From the NCBI GenBank assembly GCA_001701065.1, contig DAAL01000095.1, positions 31,008-42,905 of the forward strand: 11,898 nucleotides of DNA, given 5' to 3'. Position 1 is the stretch's first letter; each line of letters begins with the position of its first letter. The notes under the pieces are model-generated. The model was not told where the DNA came from, did not search any database, and saw nothing but the letters and a program-made list of their open reading frames with translations. The DNA comes from Bacteroidales bacterium GP4. Lineage in GTDB: Bacteria; Bacteroidota; Bacteroidia; Bacteroidales; Muribaculaceae. Shown here in pieces: positions 1 through 5,962 of this stretch. The translations under genes and the position numbers were made by a program.

Positions 1-1036
1 GCTGTTCAGCAGGAGCAGTCATGGCTTCTCTCACCACACGCTTCAATTCCTCGCCCTGCATTCCACGGTTCACGATCACTCCCTGCGGGTCGATGAGCAT
101 GATGTGGGGAATGCCTACGATACCATAGAGGTCGGTAGGAATGGTCTGTGCATTTAGAATCATGTTCCAAGGAAGCTCAAGCTGTTCGATAGCTTTCTGA
201 GAGTTTTCTTTTTCGTCCCATACAGCCACTCCAAGCACGTCAAGACCTTGGGGTCCGAATTCTTCGTACAATTCCTTAATCACCGGCATCTCGCGGCGGC
301 ACGGTCCGCACCAGCTTGCCCAGAAGTCAACCAACAGATACTTTCCTTTACCTGCATAGTCGCTGAGTCGATAGATGGAATCGCCGTCAGCCACTTCAAA
401 ATCCACAAACACACTTCCGGGAGCAGTGGCTGCTTCACGCTTTTTGCTCTCTACGATTTTGGAGATACGTTGGTAATTCTTATAGTCAGGATAGATGGCA
501 AGAACGCTGTCAAGTTCGGCGGCATTGAAGTCATATACCACATTCAGCAAAGCATAATACCCTATAGGGTTATTCTTATTCGCCTCCATGGTTTTATTAA
601 CCAAAGAATAATACTCTTGCTCGTAGACACCGCTCAAAGAATCGGAGTCTGCCTTATATAGCTTGGCAAGCACAGAATCCTCTTCAGCACGGTATTTTAC
701 AAAAATGTCATTAAGCGGAGTGCCTTTGGGAGTCATAGTGGAGTCAATAACGATATTACCCGCTTCGGTGATGAATGTGGGTCCTCTACGGCCTTCAACA
801 ACGATACGCGACAAAGTGGGCACGTCGATGTTTCCGTTAATAGAGATTTTTCCGTCAGCCACGACAGCACTGTCAATTTTGTCGCTTGTGTCATAATTGA
901 TAATGTACGCCACAGTTCCGTTAAGGGTACTGTCCACATCGGCAGTGAGCGTAAAAGCACCGCCTTTTCCTTCGGTAGGTCCGCAAGAAACGGCAAGAAT
1001 CGATGCTGCACAGGCAGCAAAATTAAGAATTTTCAT
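1..1036 (-). CDS. TlpA-like lipoprotein thioredoxin with N-terminal DUF4369 domain (3' end outside window)
   Basis: The gene is open at the left edge; 345 codons are visible, from an ATG at 1036 that follows an A-rich stretch. The protein begins with a short lipoprotein-type signal peptide ending AVSC, so Cys18 is the likely lipidated residue, although Ala at -3 is a weak lipobox. Residues about 25-125 resemble DUF4369 (beta-rich, with 'DSAVV-DGK' and 'GTPLND' stretches). A helical linker follows, then a thioredoxin/AhpC-TSA fold from about residue 207. The catalytic WCGPC has cysteines at 243 and 246, and the cis-proline is in GIPH (Pro310). Proteins of this type are envelope thiol-disulfide oxidoreductases in Bacteroidota; the substrate cannot be told from sequence. 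It lies 25 bp after the OmpA-family gene and is probably the last visible gene of that operon. Confidence 0.9.
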   Translation of the reverse strand, partial: MKILNFAACAASILAVSCGPTEGKGGAFTLTADVDSTLNGTVAYIINYDTSDKIDSAVVADGKISINGNIDVPTLSRIVVEGRRGPTFITEAGNIVIDSTMTPKGTPLNDIFVKYRAEEDSVLAKLYKADSDSLSGVYEQEYYSLVNKTMEANKNNPIGYYALLNVVYDFNAAELDSVLAIYPDYKNYQRISKIVESKKREAATAPGSVFVDFEVADGDSIYRLSDYAGKGKYLLVDFWASWCGPCRREMPVIKELYEEFGPQGLDVLGVAVWDEKENSQKAIEQLELPWNMILNAQTIPTDLYGIVGIPHIMLIDPQGVIVNRGMQGEELKRVVREAMTAPAEQ

Positions 1037-1061
1037 TTTTGGTTTATTATTTAAATTTGTT

Positions 1062-1757
1062 TTAGTAAGTCAGCAGTTGCGATTTTGCCATCTCCAGAGC
1101 AAAATTGTCAGGGATTATATAGATTTCGAGACGGCGGTTGGCTGAACGGTCAGCATACGAATTATTCGGTTTTAGCGGGTCAGTCGCCCCCATACCATAG
1201 GACACAAGACGGTCCGATTCAGTTCGGGCATTCATCCAGTCGTACACCGCATTCACACGCGCCACACTGAGATTGTCAGTGTAATTCTCCGATCCGGTGT
1301 TGTCAGTGTGAACGACAATCAGGATTTTGTACATTCCCCGCTGATTCAACAAATCGACATAGGGCTGCAGAAACTCCTGCGCCCGATAATTCAAAGCGGT
1401 GTCATTCGGAGCAAAAAGGAGGTCGGTGCGTATTGTTGTCACCACCACTTCGCCGTCGCGCATGGTTTCGACACGCTCCTTTTTACGTTTGGCAAGTTTC
1501 TTGGCGAGAGCGTTCATGTGGTTAGCCACTATCTCATGCTGCTTTTCAGGCACCTGCGGCAGGAGGATGTTATCGTCAAGCGACAACTCCATTATGTCAA
1601 CGTCCGATTTATCTTGCTTCTGATTCTTCTTGGGTGAAACGGAGGATGTGATTTTATTCTTGATTTTTCCGAATATGCCTTGACCATACGCCGCCGGAGC
1701 ACATGCAAAACATGCGCACAGTACTGTGACAATAAATGATTTTACTGAGATCTTCAT
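1062..1757 (-). CDS. Secreted OmpA-family (peptidoglycan-binding C-terminal domain) protein
   Basis: The protein has 231 residues from the ATG at 1757. That start gives a clean signal peptide (MKISVKSF, a hydrophobic Cys/Ala-rich core, likely cleavage near AYG-Q, residues 25/26). The reading frame can be extended to a TTG at 1781, but that start would overlap the upstream stop and put polar residues before the signal peptide. After a lysine-rich linker (about 28-55 and 85-97) the OmpA C-terminal domain spans about residues 105-220. It shows TDNTGS with Asp152 and the closing SANRRLEI with Arg208/Arg209, the residue types that hold diaminopimelate of peptidoglycan. There is no N-terminal beta-barrel, so it is a soluble or peripherally bound envelope protein rather than a porin. 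It lies 20 bp downstream of the acidic protein gene. Family placement is secure; the precise role is unknown. Confidence 0.85.
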   Translation of the reverse strand: MKISVKSFIVTVLCACFACAPAAYGQGIFGKIKNKITSSVSPKKNQKQDKSDVDIMELSLDDNILLPQVPEKQHEIVANHMNALAKKLAKRKKERVETMRDGEVVVTTIRTDLLFAPNDTALNYRAQEFLQPYVDLLNQRGMYKILIVVHTDNTGSENYTDNLSVARVNAVYDWMNARTESDRLVSYGMGATDPLKPNNSYADRSANRRLEIYIIPDNFALEMAKSQLLTY

Positions 1758-1777
1758 GCTTATCGTAAGGGAATCAA

Positions 1778-2107
1778 TCAAATTTCAATAGATTTCTCAT
1801 AAGCAAGTTCCGCCTCCACGATAAGATGCACATCTTCCTTATCCACTACCGCCAGTTTATCCTTGGACAGCATCTTCTTCACATAAGCGAGTATATCGGA
1901 CAATTGTGGAGTATCGTCGGCAGAGTCATCTTCGTCGGCAGGAAGCTCAAGCAATCCATGGTCCTCGTAATAGTCCCAAATCATGTCGATGATATTCAGT
2001 ATCTCATCATCGGAGTACAAGTCGCGCTTATCGGCAGGCATATAGTTACGGATGAATTTTATAGCTTCATCCTCATCGAAAACATTCATTTCTTGATCGT
2101 CGCTCAT
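1778..2107 (-). CDS. Small acidic hypothetical protein (109 aa)
   Basis: I do not recognise a named family. The protein has no signal peptide or membrane segment, so it is probably cytoplasmic. It is very acidic. Residues about 10-60 look like helices joined by the charged pattern 'YSDDEILNIIDMIWDYYEDHG', followed by an Asp/Glu spacer (about 58-67) and a second helical part (about 70-105). The start chosen is the ATG at 2107, preceded by an A/T-rich leader; an internal ATG at 2089 (MNVFDEDE) is possible. The gene is followed after 20 bp by the OmpA-family gene and probably shares its transcript. The frame is intact and longer than expected by chance in this composition, and the regular acidic and hydrophobic spacing supports a real gene. 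No function is assigned. Confidence 0.7.
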   Translation of the reverse strand: MSDDQEMNVFDEDEAIKFIRNYMPADKRDLYSDDEILNIIDMIWDYYEDHGLLELPADEDDSADDTPQLSDILAYVKKMLSKDKLAVVDKEDVHLIVEAELAYEKSIEI

Positions 2108-2264
2108 AATTTTATCGATTTAAGTAATCACTTGCTAAGTTAGCTAAAACAAATGAATTTTCGTCAACTCCCATAAGTGTTTTCAACTTTTTTTGCAATA
2201 ATTTAAGAAACTTATGTTATAAACAGTCAATAGTCCTACCCGCATTGCCATCACTTGTCCACAT

Positions 2265-2300
2265 AAAAAATAAGAAGCCGACGAAATCGCCGGCTTCTTA
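2265..2300 (-). terminator. Rho-independent terminator of the exbB-exbD-exbD-tonB operon
   Basis: A 10-bp perfect inverted repeat (TAAGAAGCCG at 2271-2280 with CGGCTTCTTA at 2291-2300) encloses a CG-AAAT-CG inner stem. Read on the minus strand the hairpin is followed directly by TTATTTTTT. It begins 24 bp after the tonB stop codon, as expected for an intrinsic terminator. Confidence 0.9.
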
Positions 2301-2324
2301 CATATACTTTGGAAGTGTTTCCTA

Positions 2325-3179
2325 TTATACTCCCTGGAGTTTGAATGTGATAGGCAATGTGTACCATACAGCCACAGCCTGACCATTCATCTTACCCGGA
2401 ATGAAGTCAGGTAGAGTCTTAACCACTCTGACTGCTTCTTTATCCAAGTCGGGGTCTTTACTACGAGCCACTTTAACTTCACCGATTTTACCGGTCTTGG
2501 TCACAACGAACTGAACAACCACACGACCCTGAATATTATTCTCCATAGCTACAGGAGGATATTTCAAGTTCTTCTGGATATATTTCATCAATTCAGCGTC
2601 ACCACCGGGGAACTGAGGCATCTGCTCAACTGCAGTAAACACCTTGTTCTCTTCAACCGGCTTCTTCTCTTCCACAACGATTTCATCCTTGTATTCGCGA
2701 ACGACGTTACGGTCATCAGTACCTTTATCGAAGTCAGTCTGACCGAAAGCGGTAGTAGTTTCCTGAAGTTCGTCCTGAGTCTTGATTTCGTCCTCAGCGT
2801 TTACCTTGTCGTCCTCAACGATGGCAAGCTCAGTTACCTTCACAGTGTTGAGTACTTCTTCGGGAAGCACTTCGGGCTTTTCTTCCTCATAACGTTCTTG
2901 TTCTTCTTCGGGCTCTTCTTCCTCTTCTACTTCATTGCCGAGGTTCACCATAGTCTGCTCGATTTCGTCCTCGGGACGTTCTTCAGCTTTCGGTAACACG
3001 GTGTCAATCAAAAGAGGTATCAAGAATGCAATGATGATGATGATTACAACAACAATCATTGCTTTATTGTGACGAGCATCCGATTCCTTACGTAATTCAT
3101 ATGCGCCGAACTCTTTGTTTTTGCCTTCAAAGACTATATCGCGCCATTCTTTTGATGAAAGATCTACATCTTTTGCCAT
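2325..3179 (-). CDS. tonB: TonB energy transducer
   Basis: This 284-residue protein couples the ExbB/ExbD motor to outer-membrane TonB-dependent receptors. A cytoplasmic N-terminus with EWRDIVFEGKNKEFGAYELR (the start of many Bacteroidota TonBs) precedes one membrane anchor at about 41-60 (VVVIIIIIAFLIPLLI). The periplasmic linker at about 65-180 is dominated by Glu/Asp, with far less Pro/Lys than the proteobacterial linker. The C-terminal TonB domain spans about 184-283, with FPGG (190-193), YPPVAMENNIQGRV (207-220) and the final LPITFKLQ strand. It is the last gene of the motor operon, 40 bp after the first-listed exbD, and is followed by a terminator. Bacteroidales usually carry several TonBs, and nothing here shows which receptors this one serves. 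Confidence 0.93.
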   Translation of the reverse strand: MAKDVDLSSKEWRDIVFEGKNKEFGAYELRKESDARHNKAMIVVVIIIIIAFLIPLLIDTVLPKAEERPEDEIEQTMVNLGNEVEEEEEPEEEQERYEEEKPEVLPEEVLNTVKVTELAIVEDDKVNAEDEIKTQDELQETTTAFGQTDFDKGTDDRNVVREYKDEIVVEEKKPVEENKVFTAVEQMPQFPGGDAELMKYIQKNLKYPPVAMENNIQGRVVVQFVVTKTGKIGEVKVARSKDPDLDKEAVRVVKTLPDFIPGKMNGQAVAVWYTLPITFKLQGV

Positions 3180-3219
3180 TTTCTTTACAATTTAACAGTT
3201 AAACATATAGATATCATCA

Positions 3220-3957
3220 TTAATTACGAGGATGCTTAGCAAGATAATCGAAAATCAAGGCTGAATCCACAGCGTTGATATTGTCAATCTGGTAACGAGA
3301 GATCTGGTTGATCTGCATTTCGTCAAGAGCACCGATAAGGCTTTCCCAAGAAGCGTTAGGACCGGCTTTGATAATAACTACAGGACGGTCGGTAATAGTA
3401 GAGTCATTACGTATTTCCTTAGCCTGAGCCTGGTACTGGTCGTCAGTGATTTCTTTGTTCTTCCACTGAGCTTTCAGCAAGTCGATCTTTTCAAGTACAG
3501 TTTTATTCTTATCGTGAAGAATCTTTCTGATACCTTGGGTTTCACCATTCTGGTTACCGATGAACTTCTCTACCTTAAGGTTAGAGTTGTCGATAAGACC
3601 ATCGTGGTCTTCGTCAGCAACCTCCGGCTTACCCATGTAATAATATACGATGTGAGCCGGTTTACCGGTTTCGGGGTCAAATTTCACTTTACCTTCTTCA
3701 TCACGTTCGGTGTCAAGAATAAGGGTGACAGCCTGTGATTCTTTAGCTTTGTTCTGTTGCTCTTGTTCAACTTTCTCATTAGAAGGGAGAGAAATGTTGA
3801 GGGTCTGAGACTTAATCATAGTGGTACAAAGCATGAAGAACGTGATCAGAAGCATGTTCATATCCACCATAGGAGTAAAGTCCACGTGGATCTGCATCTT
3901 TTTCTGGGCGCCTTTTTTCTTTTTCTTGCCGCCGTCGGATTGTTCTATTTGTGCCAT
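3220..3957 (-). CDS. exbD: ExbD/TolR-family motor subunit, enlarged, with a Ca-loop-like insert
   Basis: This ion-channel and rotor subunit of the TonB motor has 245 residues, against about 140 for E. coli ExbD. A lysine-rich cytoplasmic tail (11-20) precedes the single membrane helix at about 30-48. Asp32 in TPMVDMNMLLITFFML sits at the position of the ion-carrying aspartate (Asp25 in E. coli ExbD). The periplasmic part starts with the typical LNISLPS strand. A long insert at about 85-185 carries DEDHDGLID at 115-123, which fits a DxDxDGxxD calcium-binding loop, and a lysine/glutamine helix. The usual ExbD ending follows (VVIIKAGPNASWESLIGALDEM at about 193-214). The gene starts 5 bp after the stop of the other exbD, which suggests translational coupling. 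Confidence 0.9.
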   Translation of the reverse strand: MAQIEQSDGGKKKKKGAQKKMQIHVDFTPMVDMNMLLITFFMLCTTMIKSQTLNISLPSNEKVEQEQQNKAKESQAVTLILDTERDEEGKVKFDPETGKPAHIVYYYMGKPEVADEDHDGLIDNSNLKVEKFIGNQNGETQGIRKILHDKNKTVLEKIDLLKAQWKNKEITDDQYQAQAKEIRNDSTITDRPVVIIKAGPNASWESLIGALDEMQINQISRYQIDNINAVDSALIFDYLAKHPRN

Positions 3958-3962
3958 GTCGA

Positions 3963-4667
3963 TTAGTCGTTTTCAGTTTTAAGAGCAGTCATCAAACTAA
4001 ACTTGTTAGCCTTCATAGTCTGGAGGTTGTCAAGTACGTTGTGAACAGTGCTATAAGGAGTATCTTTATCAGCTTTTACAGCTATACCTTCACCTTTCTT
4101 GACTGCGCTCACAAGATTAGGATTGGACGACTCGAAAAGAGCATCTATCCACATCTGGAACTCGTTAGGACGGTTACGGTCCTTGTTGTCGTCAAGAGGA
4201 ATACCCGCAGCGGGGTTGTTCGGGTCGGTAAGCAGTTCGTCCTGATGCATCTGGGTTTCGCTCAAGAATTTAGGCAATTCGGAGAGCTTGTATCCCACCA
4301 TGTTCATTTTAGAGAAAGCTGCTACTTGCGATGGTTTCAGTTCAATTTGCTTACTTGGATTCAGCTTGTTATACTTCGCAACAACATTAGTAAGGAGTTC
4401 AGCTCTCATCTTTTCGCTTGAATAGGTAGAGTCAGCGTCACCGGCAAGTGACATGAAGACTTTTCCCTCCGGTGAAATCAAGATGGTAGCCAAGTTAGTC
4501 ACCGGCACTTTCTGCTCCGACACTGACGACGGAGTGAGCACGGTCACAGGCTCCTTCTGAAGGAATGTAGAGGTCAACATGAAGAAAGTAAGCAAAAGAA
4601 CGGTCACGTCACTCATCGCGGTCATGTCGATGAGAGTGCTCTTTCTTTTTGGTTTTACTTTTCCCAT
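3963..4667 (-). CDS. exbD: ExbD/TolR-family motor subunit, second paralogue
   Basis: The protein has 234 residues, also much longer than proteobacterial ExbD. A short basic N-terminus (KVKPKRKS) leads into one membrane helix at about 18-37. Asp20 in MSDVTVLLLTFFMLTS is the candidate ion-carrying residue. The middle region at about 80-185 is enlarged and includes an Asn/Asp/Pro-rich stretch (148-167). The C-terminal ExbD fold is clear in GIAVKADKDTPYSTVHNVLD (about 194-213), matching the family pattern of a strand, Asp, 'PY', then a helix. Outside the membrane helix and this C-terminal element it differs strongly from the neighbouring exbD, so the two are ancient paralogues rather than a recent duplication. 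It lies 43 bp downstream of exbB. Confidence 0.9.
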   Translation of the reverse strand: MGKVKPKRKSTLIDMTAMSDVTVLLLTFFMLTSTFLQKEPVTVLTPSSVSEQKVPVTNLATILISPEGKVFMSLAGDADSTYSSEKMRAELLTNVVAKYNKLNPSKQIELKPSQVAAFSKMNMVGYKLSELPKFLSETQMHQDELLTDPNNPAAGIPLDDNKDRNRPNEFQMWIDALFESSNPNLVSAVKKGEGIAVKADKDTPYSTVHNVLDNLQTMKANKFSLMTALKTEND

Positions 4668-4710
4668 TGTTCTTCTTTAAATTAAAGGATTAATATTGAA
4701 AAACAATGGA

Positions 4711-5538
4711 TTAGTGAGTTGCTGCAAATGTTTGCACAATTGAGAAACCAATTTCGTCGATAGCGTAGGTAAGATTATCAATCTTGTTGGTGTAGAAGTT
4801 ATAAGAGATAACTGCGAATGCACCAGTTGCGATACCGAAGGCAGTATTGATAAGCGCCTCAGAAATACCGGTAGAAAGTTCAGTTGAGTCAGGAGCACCG
4901 GATGCTGCAAGAGCTTGGAATGATTTGATCATACCCATCACAGTTCCGAGAAGTCCGACAAGTGTACCGAGAGTGGTAAGAGTTGCAACGATCGGGAGGT
5001 TCTGCTGAAGTGCCGGCATCTCAAGTGCGGTAGCTTCTTCAACTTCTTTCTGAAGAGTTGCGATTTTCTGTTCTTTTGAAAGGATGGTGTTCTTGTCCAT
5101 TTCCTCGTAGCGAACCAAAGCGGCAGAAACCACAGCGGCAACACTACCTTTCTGCTTCTTGCAAAGAGCCTGAGCACCAGCGATGTCGTTCTTCTGAAGA
5201 CAAGCCTTTACACCGGCTACGAATTTAGAGATGCTACCTTTACCTTTTGCGCTTGAAAGAGCGATCCAGCGTTCAACAGAAAGAACGATAACGGTAAGGA
5301 ACAAAGTTTGAAGGATAGGTACGATGAAACCACCTTTGTAGATAGTTCCCCAGAGATCTTGCGGGTGACCGGCTTCGTCGAAGTGAGAGTCATGTCCAAA
5401 CCAGAAGATGAACAAGCACACTGCCACGATGAAACAAGCACAGATAACCAAGAATGCATTCTTGATACCGCGAACATTAGAACCTTCAACTTTAGGTTGT
5501 TTAGCCTGAGCGGCTCCTACAGGTTTTTGATTTTCCAT
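4711..5538 (-). CDS. exbB: ExbB (MotA/TolQ/ExbB proton-channel family)
   Basis: This 275-residue inner-membrane scaffold of the TonB motor is the first gene of the minus-strand operon. Four hydrophobic segments are visible: about 25-48, 70-90 (GFIVPILQTLFLTVIVLSVER), 182-205 and 226-250. The last three match the ExbB core; the first is an N-terminal extra helix. Family signatures are the ERW after the second helix (89-91), the TTLGTLVGLLGTVMGMI stretch (188-204) and SEALINTAFGIATGAF (226-241), with channel-lining threonine candidates at 192, 199, 232 and 238. The cytoplasmic loop at 95-180 carries the usual Ala/Glu-rich helices. The start ATG at 5538 follows an A/T-rich leader without a Shine-Dalgarno sequence. 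Its linkage to two ExbDs and TonB argues for ExbB rather than TolQ or MotA. Confidence 0.93.
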   Translation of the reverse strand: MENQKPVGAAQAKQPKVEGSNVRGIKNAFLVICACFIVAVCLFIFWFGHDSHFDEAGHPQDLWGTIYKGGFIVPILQTLFLTVIVLSVERWIALSSAKGKGSISKFVAGVKACLQKNDIAGAQALCKKQKGSVAAVVSAALVRYEEMDKNTILSKEQKIATLQKEVEEATALEMPALQQNLPIVATLTTLGTLVGLLGTVMGMIKSFQALAASGAPDSTELSTGISEALINTAFGIATGAFAVISYNFYTNKIDNLTYAIDEIGFSIVQTFAATH

Positions 5539-5672
5539 AATTTTTTGAAAGAATAAAATTAATGTTATTAAAAAAGATTTTGATTTATGGTTAATTTAAT
5601 ATAGTTTTCATGCAAGGCAACTTGCCAAAAACAGATGCATGATGTCACCGCTATGCACGGCAAATCATAATG

Positions 5673-5704
5673 CAAATTTATTATTATATTTTTTTCCCAC
5701 CAAA
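5673..5704 (-). promoter_or_regulatory. Bacteroides-type sigma-ABfr promoter for the exbB operon
   Basis: On the minus strand, TTTG at 5704-5701 is followed after exactly 20 nt by TAAATTTG at 5680-5673. Both boxes and the spacing match the published Bacteroides consensus (TTTG, about 19-21 nt, TAnnTTTG). Transcription would start near 5667, leaving a leader of about 130 nt before the exbB ATG. Confidence 0.6.
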
Positions 5705-5837
5705 TTTTGTTAAGTTTATTTTAATATTTTGTTTGATATGGTCAACATAATGTCCAATTTTATGTTGTAAAGCATATCTTAAAAATACATGAGTTCCTTT
5801 CCGGTTCATGCGGTCCGAGCACCCATGTTTATTGATT

Positions 5838-5872
5838 AATACTGAAAAAATCAGGTTTTAGTATTCCTGATT
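5838..5872. repeat. Overlapping inverted repeats upstream of the nqr promoter
   Basis: AATCAGG (5849-5855) pairs with CCTGATT (5866-5872) across a 10-nt loop. AATACT (5838-5843) can instead pair with AGTATT (5860-5865), with CTGA/TCAG also available inside. The structures overlap, so they exclude each other as RNA. Read on the minus strand the first hairpin is followed by a T run and could act as a weak terminator; as DNA the repeats could be an operator. No function is shown. Confidence 0.35.
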
Positions 5873-5899
5873 GCCGATTTTTATGTTTTTTTTCACCAC

Positions 5900-5934
5900 T
5901 TGTTAAGAACTTATAAAAATAAAAGGTAACTTTG
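5900..5934 (+). promoter_or_regulatory. nqrA: Candidate promoter of the nqr operon
   Basis: TAACTTTG at 5927-5934 is an exact match to the Bacteroides -7 element TAnnTTTG and lies 28 bp before the nqrA ATG. The only TTG upstream is at 5900-5902, with a 24-nt spacer that is longer than the usual 19-21 nt, so the -33 element is weak. The implied leader is about 20 nt. Confidence 0.5.
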
Positions 5935-5962
5935 CAATGAAATTCTAATCTATTTTCACCAT

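Larger units (their letters stand above)
5539..5962. other. Divergent intergenic region between exbB and nqrA
   Basis: This 424-bp A/T-rich stretch has no credible open reading frame on either strand. It holds a minus-strand promoter for exbB (5673-5704), a plus-strand promoter candidate for nqrA (about 5900-5934), inverted repeats in the exbB leader (5609-5642) and a cluster of alternative hairpins (5838-5872). From about 5705 to 5837 I see nothing beyond A/T-rich sequence. Confidence 0.8.

Noticed and set aside
248..661. 137-codon open frame on the plus strand at the left side
   Set aside because: The minus strand here encodes the TlpA-like protein through its WCGPC region, so the plus frame is antisense noise.
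1758..1781. Extended start for the OmpA-family gene (TTG at 1781)
   Set aside because: It would overlap the stop of the upstream gene and add polar residues before a clean signal peptide; the ATG at 1757 explains the data better.
3951..4421. 156-codon open frame on the plus strand opposite the second exbD
   Set aside because: It lies antisense to a clear ExbD gene, has no recognisable fold, and its composition follows from the opposite-strand codons.
4711..5538. Flagellar MotA or Tol-Pal TolQ
   Set aside because: The partner genes are two ExbDs and a TonB with no MotB, TolA, TolB or Pal nearby. The OmpA-like protein further left sits in a separate operon beyond a terminator.
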